This document shows, piece after piece, positions 48,609-56,180 of a DNA stretch of 64,000 nt. Positions within the stretch are counted from its first letter, which is position 1; each line of letters opens with the position of its first letter. The position numbers were made by a program, and so were the translations under genes. Below the pieces are notes generated by a model that was not told the DNA's origin, did no database searches, and saw nothing but the letters and a program-made list of their open reading frames with translations. Origin of the DNA: VRUE01 sp035712345 (lineage in GTDB: Bacteria > Actinomycetota > Thermoleophilia > Solirubrobacterales > 70-9); NCBI GenBank assembly GCA_035712345.1, contig DASTAY010000035.1, forward strand, positions 1 to 64,000, written 5' to 3'.

Positions 48609-49081
48609 AGCGCATCGGTATCACCGGTCACCAAGGCCTAGACCCGGATACTGAATCCCTAGTCGAAGCCGCTCTCGCCGCCGAGATCTCCACTCGCGCC
48701 CCGGTTTCCGGAATCAGTTCTCTCGCCGAGGGTGCCGATCAGATCTTTGCAAAAGAGATCCTCAAGCGGGACGGTACCTTGCTTGCCGTCATCCCATCCG
48801 CGGGCTACGAGGCGACCTTTCAAACCTCACAAGCACGCGATCACTACCGCTTCCTTAAGAGCCGCTCGACCGAGATCATCGAGATGCCCTTCGCTCAGCC
48901 GACCGAGGAGGCCTACTGGGCAGCAGGTCGCAAAGTGGTCGATCTCGCCGACGAAATGCTTGCAGTCTGGGATGGCGAGAAGTCGGGCGGCCTTGGCGGC
49001 ACGGGCGATGTCGTCGCGTTCGCCCGCGAGCAGGGCGTTCCCGTCACTGTGATCTGGCCCACGGGATCCTCCCGCGCTTAG
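48605..49081 (+). CDS. SLOG/LOG-type Rossmann protein (putative nucleotide-signal sensor)
   Basis: A 158-residue single-domain protein: RIGITGHQGLDPDTESLVEA, GISSLAEGADQIFAKEIL, LLAVIPSAGY, VVDLADEMLAVWDGEKSGG, GTGDVVAFAREQGVPVTVIW. The pattern is that of SLOG/LOG-like Rossmann proteins, which bind NAD-derived or other nucleotide ligands. Thoeris ThsA uses a SLOG domain to bind the TIR product. Here the domain is a separate protein, coupled to the caspase by a GTGA overlap. Roles as sensor, regulator or signal sponge are all possible. Confidence 0.75.
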   Translation: MKRIGITGHQGLDPDTESLVEAALAAEISTRAPVSGISSLAEGADQIFAKEILKRDGTLLAVIPSAGYEATFQTSQARDHYRFLKSRSTEIIEMPFAQPTEEAYWAAGRKVVDLADEMLAVWDGEKSGGLGGTGDVVAFAREQGVPVTVIWPTGSSRA

Positions 49082-49526
49082 CGTTGCCCATCCCTGGGCG
49101 ACCATCAAGTCACCAAGTTTCCACCGTATGGCCTTTTACCGGTTCCCGCCTTTGTCACTGGGGGATTTCCGGGGCGGCTTTTGGTCGTTGCTCTTGCGAG
49201 ATGGCGTTGGCCTGTCGCTGCCTCGCGAAGGTTTCGCAGGCGGCTTCGATGGTCGAGGCGGTGGTTTTCTTCCTTTGCTCATCTATCTCTCCATTGGCTT
49301 GTGGGATACGGTCAAACCGTATTCGGCACCGCGTCAGCGGCGTTTGCAGTTAGGTCGTAGAACGCCGTCAGATCCCAGCCGATCTCCTTCTTCTTCTCGC
49401 TGCTGTTGCCGATGTAGGAGTAAATCGAGATCGTGGTGATGCCCGTGGCCCGACCCCCTGAAATCGGTCCGCCCTGTTTGAGAGTCCTTTCCGCCCGCGA
49501 CAATGGGCAAAGGAGGACCGGAGCAG

Positions 49527-49805
49527 GTGAAGAGGCAAAGACACACCCCCGAGCAGATCATCCGCAAGCTGCGGATCGCAGAGCAGATGCTCTCGGAGGG
49601 CAAGACGGCAGGGGAGGCGGCGAAGGCGCTGGAGGTCTCCGAGCAGACCTTGCATCGCTGGCGAAACCAGTACGGCGGCATGAAGGCCGCCGACGTCAAG
49701 CGCCTGAAGGAGCTCGAGCGCGAGAACGGCCAGCTGAAGCGCCTGGTCGCCGACAAGGAGCTGGAAAACCTTGCCCTCAAGGAGATCGCCAAGGGAAACT
49801 TCTGA
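49527..49805 (+). CDS. IS3-family transposase OrfA (HTH)
   Basis: A 92-residue helix-turn-helix protein (RHTPEQIIRKLRIAEQMLSE, AAKALEVSEQTLHRWRNQYG) with a C-terminal leucine zipper (LKELERENGQLKRLVADKEL), typical of the IS3-family OrfA. GTG 49527 sits 9 bases after AGGAGG; an in-frame ATG at 49503 is the alternative. The gene ends just past a -1 slippery site. Confidence 0.88.
   Translation: MKRQRHTPEQIIRKLRIAEQMLSEGKTAGEAAKALEVSEQTLHRWRNQYGGMKAADVKRLKELERENGQLKRLVADKELENLALKEIAKGNF
49793..49799 (+). promoter_or_regulatory. Programmed -1 frameshift heptamer GGGAAAC
   Basis: In the OrfA frame the codons are AAG GGA AAC, so G-GGA-AAC is an exact X-XXY-YYZ slippery heptamer, two codons before the OrfA stop. 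A -1 slip continues directly into OrfB. This is the known way IS3-family elements make the OrfAB transposase. Confidence 0.8.
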
Positions 49806-50689
49806 GCCCGTCCCGGAGGCGCAAGGCGGTCCGCATGCTGCAGGACCGCCTCGGGCTCTCCGAGCGTCGGGCGTGCCGGTTCGCCGGCCAGAACCGATCG
49901 ACCCAGCGCCACTGCCCGCAGGTCGCGCCAGACGACCAAGCCTTGCGGGCTCGTCTACGAAAGCTCTCCACCGACTACCCCCGCTGGGGCTACCGCCGCG
50001 CCCACGGCCACCTGCTCACCGAAGGCTGGTCGGTGAACCGCAAGCGGGTGCAGCGGATCTGGCGCAAGGAGGGGCTGCGCGTGCCTGCCAGGACCAAGAA
50101 GCGCCGCCGCCTGGGAGAGTCCACCGCGGCGGCCGACAGGCTCAAGGCCTGCCACCCTAACCACGTCTGGGCGCTCGACTTCCAGCACGACGCCACCGAG
50201 GACGGGCGCGAGCTGAAGTTCCTAAACGTCGTCGACGAGTTCACCCGCGAGGCGCTGGCGATCGAGGTCGATCGCTCGATCGACGCCGAGGAGACAGTGG
50301 CCGTGCTCAAGCGCCTCGCCGGCGAGCGCGGCGCCCCAGCCAACATCCGCGCCGACAACGGCCCCGAGCTGACCGCGGCGGTCTTGCGCGAATGGTGCCG
50401 GCTCGGCAAGACCGGCACCGCCTACATCGAGCCGGGCTCACCCTGGCAGAACCCTTACGTCGAGTCCTTCAACGCCCGCCTGCGCGACGAGCTGCTGAAC
50501 GTCGAGGTGTTCACGTGCCTGGAGGAGGCCCGGGTGCTCGCCGCCGCCTGGCGAGCCGACTACAACACCAACCATCCCCACTCGGCGCTTGGCATGATGT
50601 CTCCCGCCCGATTCGCTGCCAGCTGGCAGCGAATCGGCAACACGAACGTCCCAGTTAACCCCGGACTCTCACTCGGGGTGGACCGATGA
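49793..50689 (+). CDS. IS3-family transposase OrfB (DDE catalytic domain)
   Basis: About 298 residues in the -1 frame relative to OrfA. An HTH_21-like segment (LRKLSTDYPRWGYRRAHGHL) precedes the rve integrase core, with catalytic Asp in NHVWALDFQHDA, Asp in IRADNGPELTA and Glu in NARLRDELLNVE, and the terminal NTNHPHSALGMMSP. It probably has no start codon of its own and is made only as OrfAB by frameshifting at 49793-49799. Confidence 0.9.
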   Translation, partial: GKLLSPSRRRKAVRMLQDRLGLSERRACRFAGQNRSTQRHCPQVAPDDQALRARLRKLSTDYPRWGYRRAHGHLLTEGWSVNRKRVQRIWRKEGLRVPARTKKRRRLGESTAAADRLKACHPNHVWALDFQHDATEDGRELKFLNVVDEFTREALAIEVDRSIDAEETVAVLKRLAGERGAPANIRADNGPELTAAVLREWCRLGKTGTAYIEPGSPWQNPYVESFNARLRDELLNVEVFTCLEEARVLAAAWRADYNTNHPHSALGMMSPARFAASWQRIGNTNVPVNPGLSLGVDR

Positions 50690-51149
50690 ACGGGGTCCGG
50701 TCACCCGAAGGAACGACAAAGTCGAAAGGAAAAACGTCTGCCTCCCCGGGCTCGATTCGGACCTCATCCTTCTCCCGTTTTTCTTCATAGCAGCGAATAC
50801 ATCCAAGATCCGCCAAGTGTTCGTCCGTAATGAGTTCGCGCTTCTTCAGACGGTCCAGTGCCTCAGGCGCCGGGGGATTCACTTGCGAGATCTCGCAGCG
50901 AAGGCGCTCGACCGGAAGGAGAACCGACCCAGCGTTTTCGAGCCGGATGACTATTCGCACCAGAAGGTCGTCGTCGGTCAAACGTCGGTCCTGGACCGAA
51001 TGGCTCATCGTTGCCTTCGGCTTCCCGGTCCTGTTCTTGAAGAACCGTGAGTAAGTCCACCAGCCGCCAACCGCGATGGCGATCACCGTCGCCACGTTCG
51101 CCCCGAAAGCGCTGGTGTGTTCCAGAGTTTCAACCGATGGCAACTCCAC

Positions 51150-51469
51150 GATTCAATCTTTTCCGATTGCCCGGACGCTTATCGAGGGACACCCGCCCGC
51201 CTCCGGACGGCTAACCCCCGGCGTAGAGATTCAGGGGCGTATCTCGAATCGAGGGCTCGGGTAGGGCAGGGCCGGTCACCCCGCCCAGCGGCGATTTTTC
51301 TGAAAGGGGGCCTGAGGTGCTCCACGATCCCTCGGAGCTTTCGACCACGCTCCGCGACCGACGTCGACTGCGTCGTCGAGGAAGGGATCTGTCGACCGAC
51401 CGCACCGCAACGGACGCCGAACCTAGACGTCGGAATTGGCAGGCCTGTGATTCGGGCCGCGGCTTTCTA
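51150..51469. other. Intergenic stretch upstream of vapBC
   Basis: 320 bases between the split gene and the VapBC operator. A short frame from GTG 51317 (after AAAGGGGG) is possible, but its Arg-rich composition and lack of any pattern argue against a gene. Otherwise I see nothing in it. Confidence 0.4.
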
Positions 51470-51491
51470 CGCCAAAATACTTGTTTTGGCG
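51470..51491. promoter_or_regulatory. Putative VapBC operator
   Basis: CGCCAAAATACTTGTTTTGGCG is a palindrome with 8 bp perfect outer arms. A further TTGGCGC half-site follows at about 51497-51503. It lies 27 bp before vapB, the expected site for autoregulation by a ribbon-helix-helix antitoxin. Confidence 0.65.
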
Positions 51492-51517
51492 CTGTATTGG
51501 CGCTAAACTGATTTCGC

Positions 51518-51751
51518 ATGCCGAGTGTCCAGATCAAGAACGTTCCGCCCGATGTGCACCGAGTGCTCCGTCAGAGAGCTGCTGGGGCCGGGCAGTCCCT
51601 CCAGGAGTATCTGCTTGCGCAGCTCACGCGCCAGGCACGTGAGGAGAGCCTCGATGAGGTACTTGGTCGCTCTGGCAGTCGTGCTGGCGGATCGGTGGGG
51701 CTCGCCTTCTCTGCTGAGACGCTGAGAGCAGATCGCAAGCGCGCGGCGTGA
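51518..51751 (+). CDS. vapB: VapB/FitA-type ribbon-helix-helix antitoxin
   Basis: A 77-residue protein with a ribbon-helix-helix DNA-binding start (PSVQIKNVPPDVHRVLRQRA, then AGQSLQEYLLAQL) of the FitA/VapB type and a C-terminal tail that would fill the toxin site. It overlaps vapC by four bases (GTGA). Confidence 0.9.
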   Translation: MPSVQIKNVPPDVHRVLRQRAAGAGQSLQEYLLAQLTRQAREESLDEVLGRSGSRAGGSVGLAFSAETLRADRKRAA

Positions 51752-52140
51752 TCGTCGTCGACGCCTCGGTGCTGGCGCCGGCACTGGCTGACGATGACGC
51801 GGATGGGGATCGAGTCCGGCTGCGGCTGCGCGGGGAGCAGCTCGTCGCGCCAGAGCTCGTTGATCTTGAGGTCCTTTCGACGCTTCGGCGGGCGGTTCGT
51901 GCTGGACGGCTCGACGAGAGGCGGTCGGGTCAGGCGCTTGACGACTTGGCGGCTCTACCGCTGCGACGCGTTCCGCATCTGCCGCTGCTGGCGCGCGCTT
52001 GGGAGCTTCGCGACAACCTCACCGCGTATGACGCCGCCTATGTCGCCTTGGCGGAGTCATTGCGTGCCTTGCTGCTGACCGCCGATGGAGGCATTGAGAA
52101 GGCAAGTGGCGTTCGCTGTGATGTCGAGATTCTCTCGTAG
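51748..52140 (+). CDS. vapC: VapC PIN-domain toxin ribonuclease
   Basis: A 130-residue PIN nuclease: first acid in IVVDASVLAPAL, second acid in APELVDLEVLSTLRR, and the C-terminal acidic pair in NLTAYDAAYVALAE and LLTADGGIEKA. VapC toxins cut tRNA or rRNA when the labile antitoxin is lost. It is part of the island's stability module. GTG start. Confidence 0.92.
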   Translation: MIVVDASVLAPALADDDADGDRVRLRLRGEQLVAPELVDLEVLSTLRRAVRAGRLDERRSGQALDDLAALPLRRVPHLPLLARAWELRDNLTAYDAAYVALAESLRALLLTADGGIEKASGVRCDVEILS

Positions 52141-52166
52141 GCCCTACCGAGCGTAGGCTCCAAGCC

Positions 52167-52634
52167 ATGGAGGATCCGGTCGAGATCAACCGGCGGATCG
52201 AGCGGCTCGTCAAGCGCGTGCGCCGGCGGGATGACTACGGCGAGCTCCTTTTTTCCGGAGAGGTGATTCGTTCGAGCGGCGGCGTCGACGACCTCGACGA
52301 GTGGCGAGCCGAAATCAAGAAGAAGGCGAGGGAGGATCGCATCAAGGTGCGGACTGGCGAGACAGCCGGCAGGGTCTGGGCTCTCGTCAACGGCCCGCGC
52401 TCGAGCGATGTGCTCCTCGGAGGCCGACGGTTCTTCACCCTTGCCGATAGGGCGCTCGGCGAAGCCAGGTCCCATGGCCACGAAGCACGCGTAGCGCTCC
52501 GCGATGGCGAGGAGGGGGTGCTCAAGTGCGATGGCTGCGGGGCCCTCGGCTATCTGGACGCCGCTGAGTCGACGGCAGGTGGGCCGATACTTGAGGGGGA
52601 CTGCCAGGTGGGAGAGCTACCCGACCCCGAGTAG
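52167..52634 (+). CDS. Hypothetical protein
   Basis: A 155-residue charged protein: an N-terminal helical basic region (INRRIERLVKRVRRRDDYGE), a central RVWALVNGPRSSDVLLGGRR, and a near C-terminal CDGCGALGYLD that could bind metal with only two cysteines. I recognise no family. It lies 26 bp after vapC and is convergent with the integrase gene (16 bp apart). Confidence 0.6.
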   Translation: MEDPVEINRRIERLVKRVRRRDDYGELLFSGEVIRSSGGVDDLDEWRAEIKKKAREDRIKVRTGETAGRVWALVNGPRSSDVLLGGRRFFTLADRALGEARSHGHEARVALRDGEEGVLKCDGCGALGYLDAAESTAGGPILEGDCQVGELPDPE

Positions 52635-52650
52635 CTCTCCCACGAGGGGC

Positions 52651-53820
52651 TCAGTCCTCCTTCTCTGCCTCCTCATCCGTCGCCCACGGCGAGGGTCCGA
52701 CTTCCACCGCGTCGTCGAGGAAGTCAGCGGACCCGACGCCGTCTTCCAGCAGGTGGATGTAGGTACGCAGGGTGAAGGCTGGGTCGGCGTGACCGAGCCA
52801 GGTCTGGATCTGCTTGATGTTCTTGCCGTTGGCGAAGAGCAGTGAGGCGCAGGTGTGGCGGAAGGCATGGAAACTCACCCACGGCATCTGCACCAGATCC
52901 CGCGCCGGGTTGAGCACATTTTCGGCGACCTTGCCGCGAATCAGCTCCGTCCCGACTTTGGAGGGGAACACCGGTTCCGTCGGACCGGCATAGGTCGCCT
53001 CGCGATGAACCGCCAGTCGTGTCGTCATCCCTGGCGCCAGCGGGATATCCCGCCTACCGGCGCCGCTCTTCAGCTTCTTGCGCTCGCCCCGGTAGACCTG
53101 CTCGCGGACCTTCACCCGTGGGTTGTCCTCGAGCTCGAGGTGCTCCCAGTTCAGGCCGATCACCTCGGAGATCCTCACCCCGGTGTGCACCATGAACTCG
53201 AAGAAGAGATGCCAGTCCTCGGGGATGGCGGAGAGCAGGGTCGCCAGCTCGGTCCTGGTCAGGGCCTTGGCCCGCTCCTCGGCGGGAGTCTCCTCGACCA
53301 GAGGCGCCGGGATGCGGACGCCGCGGATCGGATTTGAGCTGATCAGCCCGTCCTCGAGCGCGGTGGCGAAGAGCGTCGAGAGCGACGCCCTCGTTTTCCT
53401 GATCATCGACGTGCTCTTGCCTTCGCTCCGCATCGCCATGAGGAGTTCGCGGACGTCTCTGGGCTCGATCTCGCTGAGCTTCAGGGTCTTCCAGCGCGGA
53501 ATCGCGAAGTTCTCGATCGTGCGTCGGTACTCCGGCCGGGTGGTCTCCGAGAAGCCGCGCTGGGTGCGGCCGGCGTAGGTCTCGATCCAGCTCGCGAAGT
53601 AGTCTCCGAAGCTGGTTCGCTCGACCGGTTTGCTGTCGACCGAGTCGCGGAGCGCCTTCTTCTCGCGCGCTTCGTTGAAGGTGCGGCAGGTTTCCTTGTG
53701 CTGGCGGCCCCGGTGGCGCCAGATGATCTGGTAGGGGCAGTCGCAACGGCCCTTGCCGTCGCACCTGTTTCCGTGGGCCCGATAGATGCCGGGGGTGGAG
53801 GTCTTCGCTAGCTGGGTCAT
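52651..53820 (-). CDS. int: Tyrosine recombinase/integrase of island 1
   Basis: A 389-residue phage-type integrase. It has an N-terminal arm-binding part with cysteines (NRCDGKGRCDCPYQIIW), a SAM-like core-binding domain (TTRPEYRRTIENFAIPRWKT) and a catalytic domain. Catalytic residues: Arg in HTGVRISEVIGLNW, HAFRH, GHADPAFTLR and the nucleophile Tyr in TYIHLLEDG. The ATG at 53820 has a strong AGGAGA site. The gene reads away from attR, 250 bp from it, as in many tRNA islands. Confidence 0.93.
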   Translation of the reverse strand: MTQLAKTSTPGIYRAHGNRCDGKGRCDCPYQIIWRHRGRQHKETCRTFNEAREKKALRDSVDSKPVERTSFGDYFASWIETYAGRTQRGFSETTRPEYRRTIENFAIPRWKTLKLSEIEPRDVRELLMAMRSEGKSTSMIRKTRASLSTLFATALEDGLISSNPIRGVRIPAPLVEETPAEERAKALTRTELATLLSAIPEDWHLFFEFMVHTGVRISEVIGLNWEHLELEDNPRVKVREQVYRGERKKLKSGAGRRDIPLAPGMTTRLAVHREATYAGPTEPVFPSKVGTELIRGKVAENVLNPARDLVQMPWVSFHAFRHTCASLLFANGKNIKQIQTWLGHADPAFTLRTYIHLLEDGVGSADFLDDAVEVGPSPWATDEEAEKED

Positions 53821-53904
53821 CGTCTCTCCTTTCGCGCAGGGCGTTGCCCTGGCGGGTGGTCTCTTGCTCCTCACACGGACGAGCTGGATCCAGCGCCACC
53901 CCTC

Positions 53905-54058
53905 GGTAACAGCATGCCGCTGCTCGGTAACAAAAAGGCAACAGGGCGTCCTCTGGCAGCCGCAAACAGCCGCAAAAGATCGTTGCCGAGCTGCCGTCTC
54001 GTCGCCGCTTTTCCCGATCAGACGGGGAAATCGCGAAACAGCCGCAAACGGCCGCAAC
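53905..54058. other. Repeat cluster at the right end (putative integrase arm-type sites)
   Basis: GGTAACA at 53905 and 53926 and GGCAACA at 53937 match the left-end motif. A second motif, CAGCCGCAAA, occurs in tandem at 53957 and 53967 and again at 54039, with a variant at 54049. All lie between the integrase start and attR. Confidence 0.65.
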
Positions 54059-54070
54059 GCATCCAGGCTT

Positions 54071-54111
54071 TTCTCAGTCCGGAAACCGGGGTTCGAATCC
54101 CCGTAGCGGTA
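54071..54111 (+). other. attR (41 bp direct repeat of the tRNA-Glu 3' end)
   Basis: An exact copy of 44965-45005. On the opposite strand it encodes the last 12 codons of the serine recombinase (IPLRGFEPRFPD) and its TGA. It therefore appears to be both the right end of island 1 and the left junction of the following element. Confidence 0.95.
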
Positions 54112-55792
54112 TGGCCTTAACGGAGAGAGCCGGATCTCCCGCCTCCCCCAGGTCACTTAGATTCGTCGCCTCCCCGAACGCGCTTGACACCAGCGCTTTC
54201 AGCCGTATCCGACCATCATTACGGTCGATCTCGACTCGCAGTTGGAAGGCGTCGAAGACAGCGCGGCGCACCTCGGGGTCGGCGGCGATCAGTGACTTGC
54301 CGAGGTCGGGCAGAGCGCCGAGGACTGCGAGGGCGTCGGCGGGGTCTACGGCGCTGCTGTCCCGGTCTGAGTCTTCGAGCTGGGCGAGGGCGGCCTGCGC
54401 CTCCTCGCGCTCAGCCTTGAGAGTGCGGATGCGCTCGCCGACCAAGACCGGATCGACGCCAGCCTCGATTGCGGCGAGCTGTCGCTCGATGCGCTGCTCG
54501 ACCTCGCCGACTTGCTTGGCGATCCGCGCGCGCTGGTCGTCGTCGCTGTCTTGCAGCTCGCTCGCCAGCGTCGAACTCTGGGCGCGGAAGTGGGCCAGGC
54601 GGTCAGAGCCGAAGATCCGGGTGGCGAAGAAGCTGTCGATCAGCGTCGTCAGGCTGTCCTCGCGGACGTACTGCCATTTGCCGTGGCCGACCGCCTCCGC
54701 TGCGCGGTCGCCGTAGGAGGTTCGGTAGCCGCAGGTGTAATAGGTCGGCTCGCCTTTGCGGGCGCGCCCCTGCATCCGCAGCGGGTTGTGCCCGGTGGCG
54801 CAGTGGACGATGCCGCGCAGAAGGTAGGGACGTTTCTGCGGGCGACGACGGCGACCGCCGTGACCGTTGCTGCGGCGCTTCATCTCAGTCTGCGCGCGCT
54901 CGAACTGCTCGTCGCTGATCACGGCCTCGTGCTGCTCGTCTGCCTCGACCCATTCCTCGGGGCTGCGCCGAACCACCGGCCCGACGCCCTGCTTGTGGGC
55001 GCGCGAGTCGAGCCGGTTCCAGAAGAGGCGGCCGGTGTAGGTCGGGTTTTCGAGCATCGACTTGATCGTCGTCTTCGCCCATTTGCCGGAGGTGTTGCGT
55101 TTGGAATCGACATGGTTGGGGGTCGGCGGTCCACCGGGCCGATTCAGGTGGTTGGCGATCTCCTTGTAGCCGGAGCCGGAGAGGAAGAGGTCGAAGATCT
55201 CGGCGACCACAGGCGCCCGCTCGGGATCGGCAACAAGGCGCGACTTCGTATCGCCTGCCTTCGCCCGCGCCGGGTCGGGATGCGCCTCGTGCTGAAGGCG
55301 ATATCCATAGGGCGCCCGCCCGCCGTTGCGGTAGCCCTGTCGCGTGTTCTCCTTCTGACCGCGCCGAACTTCGCGGCCCAGCTTCTCGACCTCGAACTGG
55401 TCAAGCGCCTGGAACATGTGGCGGATCAGCCGCCCCTCGGGGCTGGTCTGGTCACCGGCGGTGAGCGCGTAGAAAACCTCGACCCCCGCCCGCGTCATCT
55501 CGCGCTCGTAGGTGAGCGCGTGGAAGAGGTCGCGGCTGAGGCGCGAGGTCGAGTAGATGATCACCGCGTCGAAGCGGCGGGCATCAGGCTCTTTCGCCTC
55601 GCGCAACAGGTCAGCCCAACCGGCGCGGTCGTCGCGGCGACCAGCCTCCTGGTCGGTGAACTCGCAGACGATCTCGCCGCCCAGCTCAGCCGCCTTCGTC
55701 GCGCAGGACTCCCGCTGCGAGGGGAAGGAAAGCGTCGGGTCCTGCTTGTCCTTGGTCGAGAGGCGTCCGTACCAGGCGAAGCGTCGCATCAT
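54074..55792 (-). CDS. Large serine recombinase
   Basis: A 572-residue recombinase. The resolvase domain has catalytic Ser12 (YGRLSTKDKQD) and IIYSTSRLSRDLFHAL. The recombinase domain has GYRNGGRAPYGYRL. A zinc-ribbon-like region (HCATGHNPLRMQG, YYTCGYRTS) and a coiled coil (RIAKQVGEVEQRIERQLAAI) follow. The C-terminus IPLRGFEPRFPD is encoded by the antisense strand of the tRNA-Glu repeat. It is expected to integrate and excise an element at an att site overlapping its own 3' end. Confidence 0.92.
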   Translation of the reverse strand: MMRRFAWYGRLSTKDKQDPTLSFPSQRESCATKAAELGGEIVCEFTDQEAGRRDDRAGWADLLREAKEPDARRFDAVIIYSTSRLSRDLFHALTYEREMTRAGVEVFYALTAGDQTSPEGRLIRHMFQALDQFEVEKLGREVRRGQKENTRQGYRNGGRAPYGYRLQHEAHPDPARAKAGDTKSRLVADPERAPVVAEIFDLFLSGSGYKEIANHLNRPGGPPTPNHVDSKRNTSGKWAKTTIKSMLENPTYTGRLFWNRLDSRAHKQGVGPVVRRSPEEWVEADEQHEAVISDEQFERAQTEMKRRSNGHGGRRRRPQKRPYLLRGIVHCATGHNPLRMQGRARKGEPTYYTCGYRTSYGDRAAEAVGHGKWQYVREDSLTTLIDSFFATRIFGSDRLAHFRAQSSTLASELQDSDDDQRARIAKQVGEVEQRIERQLAAIEAGVDPVLVGERIRTLKAEREEAQAALAQLEDSDRDSSAVDPADALAVLGALPDLGKSLIAADPEVRRAVFDAFQLRVEIDRNDGRIRLKALVSSAFGEATNLSDLGEAGDPALSVKAIPLRGFEPRFPD

Positions 55793-55840
55793 CGGTTCCT
55801 TTCCTCGGATTTACGCGGGGTCGGCCGGTACGCTCGGACC

Positions 55841-56029
55841 GTGACCGCGAAGGAGAAGCTGCTGCGTGAGGTGCTTGACCTCGATGAGGCCAGAGCGGCT
55901 CGTGCGCGGATCGTCATTCCCGATGAGCCGGAGATGGTTGCGCTGCCCGCAGGCTGGGGCGAGACCCTGACCGGCGAGCCGATGCCAAACGTCGCGGCTG
56001 CCGTGCGACGCTCCCGCGAGTCGTGCTGA
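55841..56029 (+). CDS. Small hypothetical protein, possibly antitoxin-like
   Basis: A 62-residue protein from GTG 55841: TAKEKLLREVLDLDEARAAR, then VIPDEPEMVALPAGWGETLT. The first part resembles small helical antitoxins that start AKEKLLxxV. It is divergent from the recombinase gene (48 bp apart). No toxin partner is visible. Function unknown. Confidence 0.5.
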   Translation: MTAKEKLLREVLDLDEARAARARIVIPDEPEMVALPAGWGETLTGEPMPNVAAAVRRSRESC

Positions 56030-56057
56030 GCGCGCTGGTCTTGGCAAGGAGCGCTGG

Positions 56058-56180
56058 TCATTGGTCCTCGTCCTCAGCCTTGCGGCGCTGGCAGGCGAGC
56101 AAATCGAATATCGCCTTCGCCTGCTCGCGCCGGAGCTGATCGTCTAGCGCTGATCCGGGCTTGGTCTGCTCAATCGACAT
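56058..56180 (-). CDS. Very small hypothetical protein
   Basis: A 40-residue frame (SIEQTKPGSALDDQLRREQA, then KAIFDLLACQRRK) located between two island genes. The helical, charged composition is gene-like, but the ribosome site is weak. Kept only as a possible gene. Confidence 0.3.
   Translation of the reverse strand: MSIEQTKPGSALDDQLRREQAKAIFDLLACQRRKAEDEDQ

Larger units (their letters stand above)
49446..50703 (+). mobile_element. Complete IS3-family insertion sequence (1258 bp)
   Basis: Imperfect terminal inverted repeats of about 40 bp (left 49446-49487, beginning TGGCCCGACCCC; right 50663-50703, ending GGGGTCCGGTCA) flank two overlapping transposase frames. The target duplication is CCCG (49442-49445 and 50704-50707). 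Restoration of the host gene's frame on removal supports these exact ends. All parts look intact, so it may be active and recent. Confidence 0.9.
49312..51149 (-). pseudogene. Membrane-anchored protein gene split by an IS3 element
   Basis: The 5' part (51149 down to 50704) codes for an N-terminal TM (FGANVATVIAIAVGGWWTYS) and a beta-rich domain (LVRIVIRLENAGSVLLPVER). It is interrupted after FVVPS. Removing the IS (49446-50703) and one CCCG copy rejoins the frame as FVVPSGITTISIYSYIGN and continues to a stop at 49312, giving about 196 residues. The function is unknown. The gene faces the caspase/SLOG operon and its intact form may have been part of the island's original cargo. Confidence 0.82.
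44965..54111. mobile_element. Genomic island 1 (tyrosine-integrase island in tRNA-Glu)
   Basis: A 9.1 kb element bounded by exact 41 bp direct repeats. A tyrosine integrase gene faces the distal end, and short repeats resembling arm-type sites lie just inside both ends. Cargo: RES/Xre toxin-antitoxin, a TIR-TIR-caspase-SLOG operon, a gene split by an IS3 element, VapBC and an unknown gene. GC is visibly lower than in the flanking chromosome. There are no conjugation or phage structural genes, so it is an integrative defence/stability island. Confidence 0.92.
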
